Shown here piece by piece: positions 1-9,574 of a stretch of DNA of 64,000 nt; position 1 is the first letter of the stretch, and each line of letters begins with the position of its first letter. A model generated the notes under the pieces. The model worked only from the letters and a program-made list of their open reading frames with translations, had not been told where the DNA came from and did no database searches. The translations under genes and the position numbers were made by a program. The DNA is from Gordonia alkanivorans NBRC 16433 (GTDB lineage: Bacteria > Actinomycetota > Actinomycetes > Mycobacteriales > Mycobacteriaceae): contig NZ_BACI01000060.1 in the NCBI RefSeq assembly GCF_000225505.1, positions 62,001-126,000 on the forward strand, written 5' to 3'.

Positions 1-502
1 CCCCATCGAGCCGTTGTGGGACTTCATCGCCACCCGGCGATGTGTCATCGCGATAGCCCGTGAACTGGAGCGCCGGGACCCGGACCGGGTCACCACGTCG
101 TGGTGGAAAGAGGAACGCGGGGAACGGATCTTCATCGACTTCAACCAGAACGCCCGCGACCGCACGATGGCGTCGCCGTACTCCGTACGACGCAGCGCGA
201 TCGGTCGGGTGTCGACGCCGGTGACGTGGGGCGAACTGGCCGACGTCGATCCCGACGACTGCACGATGGCAACCGTCCCGAAGCTGCTCGAGCGCCGCGG
301 CGATCCGTGGACCGACATCGCCGATCACCGGCGCGGCATCGAGAAACTGCTGGAGATGGTCCAGCAAGACGATGCGGACGGGTTGGGCGACATGCCCTAC
401 CCGCCCAGCTATCCCAAGATGCCGGGCGAACCGCCGCGCGTACAACCCAGCAAGAAGGTCGCCGAACACTGGGACGAGAAGGGCAACCGGATCGAGGACT
501 GA
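1..502 (+). CDS. LigD-type primase-polymerase domain protein, 5' truncated by window edge
   Basis: The reading frame is open from base 2 and ends at 502, so only the last 166 or so codons are present. The motifs IFIDFNQNARD and MASPYSVRR, followed by VSTPVTWGEL, are the C-terminal signature of the archaeo-eukaryotic primase-like polymerase domain of LigD (NHEJ polymerase), and the tail carrying PPSYPKMPGEP is usual in stand-alone actinobacterial versions. No ligase domain follows, so it resembles the free-standing LigD-like polymerases of mycobacteria (Rv3730c/PolD1 type), which fits the gene order to the right. Expected role: nucleotide addition and gap filling in DNA repair. The catalytic N-terminal half is outside the window and cannot be checked. 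Confidence 0.82.
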   Translation, partial: PIEPLWDFIATRRCVIAIARELERRDPDRVTTSWWKEERGERIFIDFNQNARDRTMASPYSVRRSAIGRVSTPVTWGELADVDPDDCTMATVPKLLERRGDPWTDIADHRRGIEKLLEMVQQDDADGLGDMPYPPSYPKMPGEPPRVQPSKKVAEHWDEKGNRIED

Positions 503-589
503 CGCCCAGCTCGCAGGAGCGCTACTTCGGTGCGCAAGCGCTAGCTGCAAATGGCGCCTCGCGGCGGAACTGGCGATTTTGGCGGCACC

Positions 590-1438
590 TCAGCGGCGCA
601 GTGCCTCAGCCGCCCACTCCGCGAAGGTCTGCCATCCGACGTCGGGGAACCGGCGGTGCAGTTCGGGGATGTCGACCTCGTAGCCGCGTTCGCCGAGGAA
701 GGTGAACATCGCACTCATGTCGGGCGACGGGATGCGTTCGGGATCATAGGATTCCGCGCTGACCGTCGTTCCGAGTGCGTCGCCGACGATCTCCGCCATC
801 TCCAGGGGCGTCGGCTGGTCGGAGGCGATGTCGATCCGTTCGCCGGTGTACGCACCCGGGTTCCGGAACAGCGTCGCGACAAACCGGCCGAGATCGCGGC
901 GTGAGAGTTGTTGCAGCGGTTGGTCCGCAGGCATCGCGATCGGCATGACGCCGGCGGCGAGCGCGTCGGACCCGGCGAGCAGGTTGTCGTAGAAGTAGGC
1001 CGGCCCGACGATCGTGTGCGGGATGTCGGTGGCGGCGAGCATCCGCTCGACCTCGAACTTGGAGTCGAAGTGGGGGACGGCGGTGTCGCGGTCGGCGGAG
1101 GCCACCGACGAGAAGACGAGGTAGGGGAGCGCGGCCGCGGTCGCCGACTCGATCAGCGCGGTGCCCTGGGCGACCTCTGCGTCGACGCCGGACTCGAAGG
1201 GCGTCGTCAGCGCGAAGGCTCCCGCCGCGCCGGTGAACGCATCGGTGAGTCCTACGCCACTCACGATGTCGCCGACGGCGAGTTCGACACCGCGGTCGGC
1301 GAGCGCCGCGGCCTTCGACGACACGGCGTCGCGGACGAGGGCGCGCACCGCGAAACCGGCGTCGAGCAGCGCGTCGAGGACGGCACCGCCCTGTCCGCCG
1401 GTCGCCCCGATCACGACGATGGGGGAGGAATCGGACAT
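590..1438 (-). CDS. NmrA/HSCARG-type NAD(P)-binding protein
   Basis: The 282-residue product opens with a beta strand and the dinucleotide-binding loop GATGGQGG (about residues 11-18). The rest has the atypical short-chain dehydrogenase layout of the NmrA family: a VFSSVASAD segment near residue 110 and DIPHTIVGPAYFYDNL near 140, where classical enzymes would have YxxxK. Members are redox sensors or NAD(P)H-dependent reductases, often quinone reductases. It starts with ATG at 1438 and faces the polymerase gene convergently, leaving 87 bases between the stop codons in which I see nothing. The substrate cannot be told from sequence. Confidence 0.8.
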   Translation of the reverse strand: MSDSSPIVVIGATGGQGGAVLDALLDAGFAVRALVRDAVSSKAAALADRGVELAVGDIVSGVGLTDAFTGAAGAFALTTPFESGVDAEVAQGTALIESATAAALPYLVFSSVASADRDTAVPHFDSKFEVERMLAATDIPHTIVGPAYFYDNLLAGSDALAAGVMPIAMPADQPLQQLSRRDLGRFVATLFRNPGAYTGERIDIASDQPTPLEMAEIVGDALGTTVSAESYDPERIPSPDMSAMFTFLGERGYEVDIPELHRRFPDVGWQTFAEWAAEALRR

Positions 1439-1517
1439 GCCCCGACCCTAGTGCCGACCGAGCGGCCGGCAAGCGGGTTTGGGTGTGGGAGTCCCCGGCG
1501 GCTATCATCTCGACGTT

Positions 1518-1606
1518 GGAGGATTCGCCTAGTGGCCTATGGCGCTCGCCTGGAACGCGGGTTGGGTTAACAGCCCTCAGGGGTTCGAATCCCCTATCCT
1601 CCGCCA
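1518..1606 (+). tRNA. tRNA-Ser (anticodon GGA)
   Basis: A class II tRNA can be folded by hand. The acceptor strands GGAGGAT (1518-1524) and ATCCTCC (1596-1602) pair perfectly and are followed by discriminator G and an encoded CCA. The anticodon stem CTCGC/GCGGG encloses the loop CTGGAAC, giving anticodon GGA. A long variable arm (TTGGG...CAGCCC) and the T arm AGGGGTTCGAATCCCCT complete it. The long variable arm and GGA anticodon identify serine, reading UCC/UCU codons. Confidence 0.96.
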
Positions 1607-1607
1607 C

Positions 1608-1656
1608 CGAAGGTCCGTGGTGCACGACCCGCAAGGGAGCGCACCCCGGACCTTCG
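1608..1656 (+). terminator. Hairpin just after tRNA-Ser
   Basis: CGAAGGTCCG (1608-1617) pairs with CGGACCTTCG (1647-1656), and further pairs in GGTGC/GCACC extend the stem. It begins two bases after the CCA end. There is no strong T tract, as is common in actinobacterial terminators. Confidence 0.6.
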
Positions 1657-1764
1657 TCGTATCCGGGAGACGATCACCCGCCTCGCCTGCACGGACCGAG
1701 GCCGTCGCGGGGGTGGTGACCACCCGGTGTCACCCGGCTGTGAACCCTCGCTACACTGGACGAC

Positions 1765-3201
<1,437 letters not shown>

Positions 3202-3312
3202 GCCACTCGTCTCGCCGACACGCCGCTGTCAAACGCCGGATCGGCGTTAGATAGCTCTCATTCGGCGATGAGTAGCCGGTATGTGCCGACTCTTATGCCA
3301 CTCTTGTAAATC

Positions 3313-4773
3313 GTGAATCTGCCCAGGCCGGTTCTTCTCGCATCCGGTTTCGCCATCGTGGGGGTCATCGCGCTTGTCCTCCAGGATGTCGTCGTGCCCT
3401 GGGGAGCCCAGTTCTGGGGTCTGCTGAACAACCAGATCGACCTGGCCGTCTATCGGCAGGGTGCTCAAGCGGTCACCGAAGGCGCCAGCCTCTACGACGT
3501 CAAGATGATCGGCGACCTCGACTACACGTACTCACCGTTCTCGGCGTTGCTCTTCACTCCGCTCGCGTTGATCTCCTTCGACGTGGCGCGATGGTTGTGG
3601 ACCGCGGGCATCGTGGTCGCCCTCTATCTCGTCGTCATGCTCAGCTTCCGCAGTCTCGGCCGGCCGGTGACGTGGCCGCTGCGGGTCATCGCGATGTCGC
3701 TCGTCGCGGTCGCGATGCTGCTCGAGCCCGTCCGCACCACCATCTGGTACGGCCAGATCAACGTCTTCCTGATGCTCCTCATCCTGGCCGACCTGACCCG
3801 TCCCGACACCAGCAGGACCAAGGGCGTGGGCGCCGGCATCGCCGCCGGGATCAAGCTCACGCCGCTGATCTTCGCCGGTTACTACGCGGTGCAACGCAAC
3901 TGGCGCGCGTTCTTCGGTGTCATCGGCGGCTTCGTCATGACCGTCGCGATCGGGTTCATCGTCCTGCCGCGTGACTCCTGGGCCTACTGGACCGGCAAGC
4001 TGTTCCAGTCCGAACGTGTCGGTTCGGCGCAACTGCGCGGCAACCAATCGATCCGCGGAATGCTCGCCAACCACCTCGACACCGACCACCCGTCGACACT
4101 CCTGTGGGGAGCCCTGGCACTGACCGCGCTCGTCGCCGGATTCGCGGTCGCCACCTATGCCCACCGCAGGGGCCAGGAACTGCTCGCGATCAGCATCGTC
4201 GGCATGACCGCATGCGTGGTGTCGCCGATGTCGTGGGGGCACCACTGGGTCTGGTTCGTGCCGATCGTGGTGATCGGGGTCCACCTGGCCCTCGACCTGA
4301 GGCGAACCCAGCTCGAGCGGGGCCTGGCGGCGGTGGGTGTTGCGGCGCTCGTGTTGCTCGCGTTCGCGTGGCCGACGCACGTCCCCGCGCTCGTTCCCGA
4401 TGGCTACTACACCGGGCTCTACGTGAAGACGCGGGTCACATGGCTCAACTGGTTCACCGTCAGCCCCTATCTGTTCGCGTTCGTGGGAATCCTGATCGCG
4501 ACGGTCGTCGCCCTGCGGGTTTTCGGCTCCCGTTCGACCACCGCGGCCGAGCCGGCTGCGGTCATCGCCCCGGGGGTCGCGGCAGCGGTCATCGCCGACG
4601 GCGGACTGGCCGGCGAGCCGGCCGAGGGCGGGAGTCCGCGGGTCGTCGAACCGTCGGCACGAGCCGACGCCGAGCGGGTGAACGTGTCCGACGACATGGC
4701 CGATGACCTGGTCGGAACCGCCGGTGAGTCGATGGGTGAAGCACCCGAGACGGGGGCGTCGCCCGCAGTGTGA
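3313..4773 (+). CDS. GT87-family polyprenol-phosphate-mannose-dependent mannosyltransferase
   Basis: The 486-residue integral membrane protein has about ten hydrophobic segments. Early in the chain comes the acidic loop motif DLAVYRQGAQAV with YTYSPFSALLFTPLA, typical of the DUF2029/GT87 family (C-type glycosyltransferases such as PimE and the Rv2181-type alpha-1,2-mannosyltransferases). IKLTPLIFAGYY near residue 180 and SWGHHWVWFVP near 315 are further family motifs. Such enzymes use lipid-linked mannose outside the membrane to build PIMs, LM and LAM. The last 70 residues are a hydrophilic Ala/Glu-rich tail. Start is GTG at 3313 directly after a T-rich region. The precise glycan target is not known. 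Confidence 0.85.
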   Translation: MNLPRPVLLASGFAIVGVIALVLQDVVVPWGAQFWGLLNNQIDLAVYRQGAQAVTEGASLYDVKMIGDLDYTYSPFSALLFTPLALISFDVARWLWTAGIVVALYLVVMLSFRSLGRPVTWPLRVIAMSLVAVAMLLEPVRTTIWYGQINVFLMLLILADLTRPDTSRTKGVGAGIAAGIKLTPLIFAGYYAVQRNWRAFFGVIGGFVMTVAIGFIVLPRDSWAYWTGKLFQSERVGSAQLRGNQSIRGMLANHLDTDHPSTLLWGALALTALVAGFAVATYAHRRGQELLAISIVGMTACVVSPMSWGHHWVWFVPIVVIGVHLALDLRRTQLERGLAAVGVAALVLLAFAWPTHVPALVPDGYYTGLYVKTRVTWLNWFTVSPYLFAFVGILIATVVALRVFGSRSTTAAEPAAVIAPGVAAAVIADGGLAGEPAEGGSPRVVEPSARADAERVNVSDDMADDLVGTAGESMGEAPETGASPAV

Positions 4774-4816
4774 GGCAGGCGCATCCGATGTCACGGGTCG
4801 CCGGTACTCTCGACGC

Positions 4817-7411
4817 GTGGCTCTGTATCGCACCTATCGCCCGGCTACCTTCGCCGACGTCGTGGGGCAGGAGCACGTCACCGATCCGTTGAGCCGTGCC
4901 CTCGACTCGGGGCGCATCAACCACGCGTACCTGTTCTCCGGTCCGCGCGGGTGTGGCAAGACGTCGTCGGCGCGAATCCTGGCGCGGTCGTTGAACTGTG
5001 CCGAGGGTCCCACCTCGCGTCCGTGCGGCACCTGCACGTCGTGCGTGGCTCTCGCTCCCGGCGGTCCCGGCAACCTCGACGTCATCGAACTCGACGCAGC
5101 CAGCCATGGCGGCGTCGACGACACCCGCGAGCTGCGCGACCGCGCGTTCTATGCGCCGGCCGAGTCGCGTTATCGCGTGTTCATCGTCGACGAGGCGCAC
5201 ATGGTGACCAACGCCGGCTTCAACGCGCTGCTCAAGATCGTGGAGGAGCCGCCGGAGCACCTGATCTTCGTGTTCGCGACGACCGAACCCGAGAAGGTGC
5301 TGCCGACGATCCGTTCGCGTACGCACCACTACCCGTTCCGTCTGCTCGCCCCGCCGGTCATGCGCGGGCTGCTGGAGAAGATCTGTGAGCGGGAGGGCGT
5401 GACCGTCGCGCCCGAGGTCTACCCGCTGGTCATCCGTGCCGGTGGTGGTTCGCCGCGTGACTCGCTGTCGATCCTCGATCAGCTCCTCGCCGGCGCCGAC
5501 GACCAGGGCGTCGCCTACGAGCGCGCACTCGCACTGCTCGGCGTCACCGACGTCGCACTCATCGACACCGCCGTCGACGCGCTGGCGTCGGCCGACGGCG
5601 CGGCTCTGTTCGGGGCCGTCGAGAAGGTCGTCGACGCGGGGCACGACCCACGACGCTTCGCGGTCGATCTCCTCGAACGGCTCCGCGACCTGATCCTGCT
5701 GCAGGCCGTTCCCGATGCCGCCGACCGCGGCCTGGTCGAGGCGCCCGGTGATCAGCTCGCACGCATGCAGAGCCAGATCGAGACGCTCGGCCCCGCCTCG
5801 TTGACGCGCTTCGCCGAGATCGTGCACGACGCCCTCGGCGAGATGCGCGGAACCACGTCACCGCGCCTCCTGCTCGAGGTGATGTGCGCGCGCATGCTGC
5901 TGCCCGGCGTGTCGAACGACGACGCCGCTCTGCTGCAGCGGCTCGAGCGTCTGGAGTCGGGAATCGGCACCACGTCGATCCCGGTGCCCGCGAAACCCGC
6001 TGAGCCCGAACCGGAACCGAAGTTCGTGCGTCCGTCGCAGCGCAAGGCGATGGAAGAGGCGAAGGCGGCCGAGGAGGCACGCCGCACTGCGGCCGAGGTT
6101 GCCGAGGCCGACACCCCGGTCGCCGCGCCCGCTCCGGAACCCACCGCGCCCGAACCGCCTGTGCCGGCGGTGAAGCCCGCGGCGGTCGAACCGGCGCCGG
6201 CCGAACCCGCCTCTGCACCTGCGGTTTCCGAGCCCGACCCGGCGCCGCCCGCCGCGGAGCCGGTCGCTGCCGCACCGCCGGTGGACGTGGTTGCCGCCGT
6301 CGAGACCGACGACGCGGACATGCTCGAGGAGCTGGGTGTCGAGCAGCCCGCGCTCGACGCCATCCCCGATCCCGACGCGCTTCCCGACCCCGACGCCCTG
6401 CCGGAACCCGAGGCGCTCGATCTCGGGGATCTCGACGCCGCCGACGCCGACACTCCCGACACCGAGACCCTCGACACCGAGACCCTCGACGCCGAGGCTC
6501 TCGAAGTCGACGCTGCGGCACCGACTCTCGACCTTCCCGGGGCAGAGCCCGAGGCAGAGAACATCGCGCCGGCCCCGGTCTCGGAACCCGTACGCCCTGG
6601 CGTCCGGAACGGCGGCACCCCGACGGCACCGGAACCGCCCTGGCGGGCACCCGTGGCCGAACCGGCTCCGGAGCCGACCCGGGAACCCACTGCCGAGCCG
6701 GCCCAGCCGGCCTACACCGACGACATCCCGTTGCCGGACGAGCCGGTCGACGAGTACTCGGTCCCGCCGCCCGACGCGATGCCGGTCCGGGCGAAGCGCC
6801 CCGAACCGGAGCCAGAACCGGAACCGGAACCAGAACCGGCTCCCTCGGGCGGGCTCGACGCCGACGCGATCCGCAAACGCTATCCGGAGATCCGGGCCGC
6901 GGTGCGGGAGCGGTCGAAGAGTCTCGAGCCGATGTTGTCTGCGGCGGTCATCGCCGATCTCGAGGGCACCACGGTGGTGCTCGGCCACCCGGTCGAGGTG
7001 CTCGTCGGACGACTCTCGGCACCGCACGCGGTGACGATCATCCGGGAGGCGCTTTCCGAGGTCTTCGGCACACCGCTCGACGTGCGCACCGTGCATCAGG
7101 CGCCGGGCACTGCGGTCGCGTCGTCGGCGGCCGGTGGCGCACAGTCCGCGAAGCAGCAGGCCAAGCCCCGGCAGTCGTATTCACGCCCGAGCCGGTCTCG
7201 TGACCAGTCGGCGGCTGCGCCTCCGCCGCCCGAACCGGTGGCCGAGCCGGAGGAGCCCGAGCCGCCACGCGCGGACGAGGACATCCCCGACGAGGAGCGG
7301 GCCGAGATGGTCGCCGACGCACGCACCGGAGCCCCCGAACAACGTCTCGATCCCGATCAGGTCGCGCTCGAACTTCTCAAGTCCGAGCTCGGGGCACGAC
7401 CGATCGAGTGA
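4817..7411 (+). CDS. dnaX: DNA polymerase III subunit gamma/tau with long acidic Pro/Glu linker
   Basis: This is the clamp-loader ATPase of the replisome. The N-terminal AAA+ module shows Walker A GPRGCGKTSSAR at residues 42-53, a zinc-binding cluster with CGTCTSC, Walker B IVDEAHMVT, and sensor region TTEPEKVLPTIRSR. The protein has 864 residues, well beyond the roughly 580 of M. tuberculosis. The excess is a low-complexity linker from about residue 395 to 675 built of Glu, Pro, Ala and Asp, with short repeats such as PDPDALPEP, DTETLDTETLD and a PE tract, before the tau-like C-terminal region. GTG at 4817 is chosen because ALYRTYRPATF is the conserved N-terminus. TACTCT at 4805-4810 places a leaderless mRNA start exactly on it. 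Confidence 0.96.
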   Translation: MALYRTYRPATFADVVGQEHVTDPLSRALDSGRINHAYLFSGPRGCGKTSSARILARSLNCAEGPTSRPCGTCTSCVALAPGGPGNLDVIELDAASHGGVDDTRELRDRAFYAPAESRYRVFIVDEAHMVTNAGFNALLKIVEEPPEHLIFVFATTEPEKVLPTIRSRTHHYPFRLLAPPVMRGLLEKICEREGVTVAPEVYPLVIRAGGGSPRDSLSILDQLLAGADDQGVAYERALALLGVTDVALIDTAVDALASADGAALFGAVEKVVDAGHDPRRFAVDLLERLRDLILLQAVPDAADRGLVEAPGDQLARMQSQIETLGPASLTRFAEIVHDALGEMRGTTSPRLLLEVMCARMLLPGVSNDDAALLQRLERLESGIGTTSIPVPAKPAEPEPEPKFVRPSQRKAMEEAKAAEEARRTAAEVAEADTPVAAPAPEPTAPEPPVPAVKPAAVEPAPAEPASAPAVSEPDPAPPAAEPVAAAPPVDVVAAVETDDADMLEELGVEQPALDAIPDPDALPDPDALPEPEALDLGDLDAADADTPDTETLDTETLDAEALEVDAAAPTLDLPGAEPEAENIAPAPVSEPVRPGVRNGGTPTAPEPPWRAPVAEPAPEPTREPTAEPAQPAYTDDIPLPDEPVDEYSVPPPDAMPVRAKRPEPEPEPEPEPEPAPSGGLDADAIRKRYPEIRAAVRERSKSLEPMLSAAVIADLEGTTVVLGHPVEVLVGRLSAPHAVTIIREALSEVFGTPLDVRTVHQAPGTAVASSAAGGAQSAKQQAKPRQSYSRPSRSRDQSAAAPPPPEPVAEPEEPEPPRADEDIPDEERAEMVADARTGAPEQRLDPDQVALELLKSELGARPIE

Positions 7412-7443
7412 CCGTCGAGACGAAGGGCTGGTAGAACGCAGAG

Positions 7444-8172
7444 ATGCAGATCCGATCGGTCCTACGTCTGACCACGGCGCCGGCAGCAATGGCTGCGGCG
7501 CTGACGTTGTCGATGGCATGTGCCGAGGCGGCTCCCGTCGACTCGCCGTCGCCGACGCCGAGGCACTCCGTCGACCGGCAGACACGCGCGGTCGGCCTCG
7601 TCGACGTGAAGAGCGTCGTCGCGGACGCAGTGCTGGATCTGCGCTACGCGACGACCGACAACTTCGTCGGTGAGCGGCTGTATCCGCCGGATGCTCGCTG
7701 TCTGGTGCACGAGTCGATGGCGCCGGGTCTGAGGACCGCGGCCCAGAAACTTCGGGCCGGGGGTCAGACGCTGGTGTTCTGGGATTGCTACCGGCCGCAT
7801 TCGGTGCAGCAGAAGATGTTCCAGAAGGTCCCCGACCCGGCGTGGGTCGCAGCCCCGGGTCCGTACTCGACCAGCCATGAGACCGGTCGTTCGGTCGACG
7901 TCACCCTGGCGGTCCGCAGTCCGGGCTGTCCGGCCCCGCGCAAGATCGGCAACCTCTGTCGCGTCGACATGGGCACCGACTTCGACTCGTTTACCCCGCG
8001 TGCGAACGCATATGCGACACAGGGGGTCTCGGCGCCGGCGCAGGCTGCTCGGGCGCGATTGCGCCAGGCGATGGCCGACGGAGGACTGACCGTCTATTCC
8101 GGCGAATGGTGGCACTTCGACGGCCCGGGCGCGGACGTGCGCCGGCCGATCGTCGACGTCCCCCTGGTCTGA
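7444..8172 (+). CDS. Secreted M15D D-alanyl-D-alanine dipeptidase (VanX/DdpX-like)
   Basis: A signal peptide occupies about residues 1-29, with the hydrophobic core TTAPAAMAAALTLSMACAEA. The mature domain has the M15 zinc-ligand pattern TSHETGRSVDV (SxHxxGxxxD) and the distal EWWHFDG (catalytic Glu and third ligand His). A YRP motif (WDCYRPHSVQQKMF) is also that of VanX-like enzymes. These cleave D-Ala-D-Ala or related dipeptides; the secreted form suggests turnover of peptidoglycan peptides rather than cytosolic vancomycin resistance. ATG at 7444 follows dnaX by 32 bases. No VanHA-like partner genes are nearby, so a resistance role is not supported. Confidence 0.85.
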   Translation: MQIRSVLRLTTAPAAMAAALTLSMACAEAAPVDSPSPTPRHSVDRQTRAVGLVDVKSVVADAVLDLRYATTDNFVGERLYPPDARCLVHESMAPGLRTAAQKLRAGGQTLVFWDCYRPHSVQQKMFQKVPDPAWVAAPGPYSTSHETGRSVDVTLAVRSPGCPAPRKIGNLCRVDMGTDFDSFTPRANAYATQGVSAPAQAARARLRQAMADGGLTVYSGEWWHFDGPGADVRRPIVDVPLV

Positions 8173-8254
8173 GCCGCCCTGGCCTGAACAATCCCGGGAC
8201 CTCGACGACGGGACCCCGCCGGGCATCCGACGGGGTCTCGTTGGTCGAGCAGGC

Positions 8255-9574
8255 TCAGGCGTTCCACCAGGGCCGCAGGGGGACCTGATGGCCGCCGCGG
8301 TCGTCGAGCTTGGTCGCCAGCACGTGATGGAGCTGGATGATGTTGCGGTCGAAGCCGATCCGGCATCCCGCCATGTACAGGCCCCACAGGCGGGCGGTGC
8401 CCTCGCCGACCTCGGCCACGGCCTCGTCCCAGTGCTCGACGAGGTTGGCGTTCCAGTCGCGCAGGGTCATCGCGTAGTGCTCGCGGAAGTTCTCCTCGTG
8501 GAGCACTTCCATGCCGCCGATGTCCTGGAGCTTGGAGATGATCTTGCCCGAGCCGGTGAGCTCCCCGTCGGGGAAGACGTAGCGGTCGATGAACGAACCC
8601 GCCTTGCTGCGGCTCGCGTTGTCGGGCCGGGTGATGCAATGGTTCAACAGCATTCCGCCCGGTCGCAGCTTGTCGCGCATGAAACCGAAGTAGGCCGGGT
8701 AGTTGCCGACGCCGATGTGCTCGGTCAGGCCGATCGACGAGACCGCGTCGAAACCGGATTCGGTGATGTCGCGGTAGTCGCTGTGACGCACCTCGGCGAA
8801 GTCCGAGAGTCCTTCGTCGACGATGGCCTTCTGGGCCCACTCCGCCTGCTCGGCCGACAGCGTCGCGCCGATCGCGTGCACCCCGCGCTTGGCGGCGTAG
8901 CGGACCATTCCGCCCCAGCCGCAACCGATGTCGAGGAGCCGGTCACCGGGCTTGAGGCGCAGCTTCTCGAAGATGAGGCGGTACTTGTTGTCCTGGGCGG
9001 TCTCGAGCGACGCGTCGTGGTCGGGGTACACCGCACACGTGTAGGTCATCGACGGGCCGAGGACCCACTCGTAGAAGGTGTTCGAGACGTCGTAGTGGTA
9101 GTGGATGACCTCGGCGTCACGAGCTTTGCTGTGGCGCAGGCCCTCCGCGAAACGGCGCCAGCGCGGTACGGCCTCCTGCGGCGGCGGGGCGATCGGCTTG
9201 AAGTGTTCGATGCCGAGCGAGCGCGCGATCTGTGCCAGGGCCAGCGGCGACGGACGGTGGAAGTCCAGATCGCTCGCGAGCGCCTTCAGCGCGGGGTACG
9301 GATCGCCGGGGTGTGCGCCGATGAGTTCGAGGTCACCGGCGATATAGGCGCGGGCCAGACCGAGATCGCCGGGCGCCGTGACGAGGTAGGTGGTGCCGCG
9401 CGGAGTCTTCAGGTTGAGGCCGTACTGGGCGTCGGCCGGGCCTGCGCTGCTGCCGTCGTACGCCGAGATCCGGATGGACAGGTTGCCGCCCAGGAGGGTC
9501 TCGAAGATCTCCGACAGGGACATCTTCCCCGAATGGGAGTCCGCACCGATCGGTGCGTCTTTGAATGTCGTCAT
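8255..9574 (-). CDS. SAM-dependent fatty-acyl methyltransferase of the CFA synthase family
   Basis: The 439-residue protein has an N-terminal lipid-binding extension and a C-terminal class I methyltransferase domain with DIGCGWGGM (SAM loop, about residues 210-218) and SIGLTEHIGVGNYP. These are signatures of cyclopropane fatty acid synthases and of the related enzymes that methylenate oleoyl chains. Its ATG at 9574 overlaps the TGA of the upstream FAD oxidoreductase gene (ATGA), so the two are translationally coupled. This gene pair equals Rv3720-Rv3719 in position. Paired methyltransferase/FAD-reductase genes in mycolata are known to make 10-methyl branched acids such as tuberculostearate. 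That function is an inference here; cyclopropanation alone is the alternative. Confidence 0.88.
   Translation of the reverse strand: MTTFKDAPIGADSHSGKMSLSEIFETLLGGNLSIRISAYDGSSAGPADAQYGLNLKTPRGTTYLVTAPGDLGLARAYIAGDLELIGAHPGDPYPALKALASDLDFHRPSPLALAQIARSLGIEHFKPIAPPPQEAVPRWRRFAEGLRHSKARDAEVIHYHYDVSNTFYEWVLGPSMTYTCAVYPDHDASLETAQDNKYRLIFEKLRLKPGDRLLDIGCGWGGMVRYAAKRGVHAIGATLSAEQAEWAQKAIVDEGLSDFAEVRHSDYRDITESGFDAVSSIGLTEHIGVGNYPAYFGFMRDKLRPGGMLLNHCITRPDNASRSKAGSFIDRYVFPDGELTGSGKIISKLQDIGGMEVLHEENFREHYAMTLRDWNANLVEHWDEAVAEVGEGTARLWGLYMAGCRIGFDRNIIQLHHVLATKLDDRGGHQVPLRPWWNA

Noticed and set aside
5858-7096. Minus-strand open frame of about 400 codons opposite dnaX
   Set aside because: Shadow of the acidic Pro/Glu linker of DnaX; it has a repetitive Arg/Gly/Val composition and no recognisable start or domain.
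4817-7411. Programmed frameshift making a short gamma form of DnaX
   Set aside because: No A-rich slippery heptamer followed by a stop in the shifted frame was found, unlike E. coli dnaX.
7444-8172. Vancomycin-resistance gene vanX
   Set aside because: The protein has a signal peptide and no vanH, vanA, vanR or vanS neighbours, so only a general secreted M15D dipeptidase is supported.
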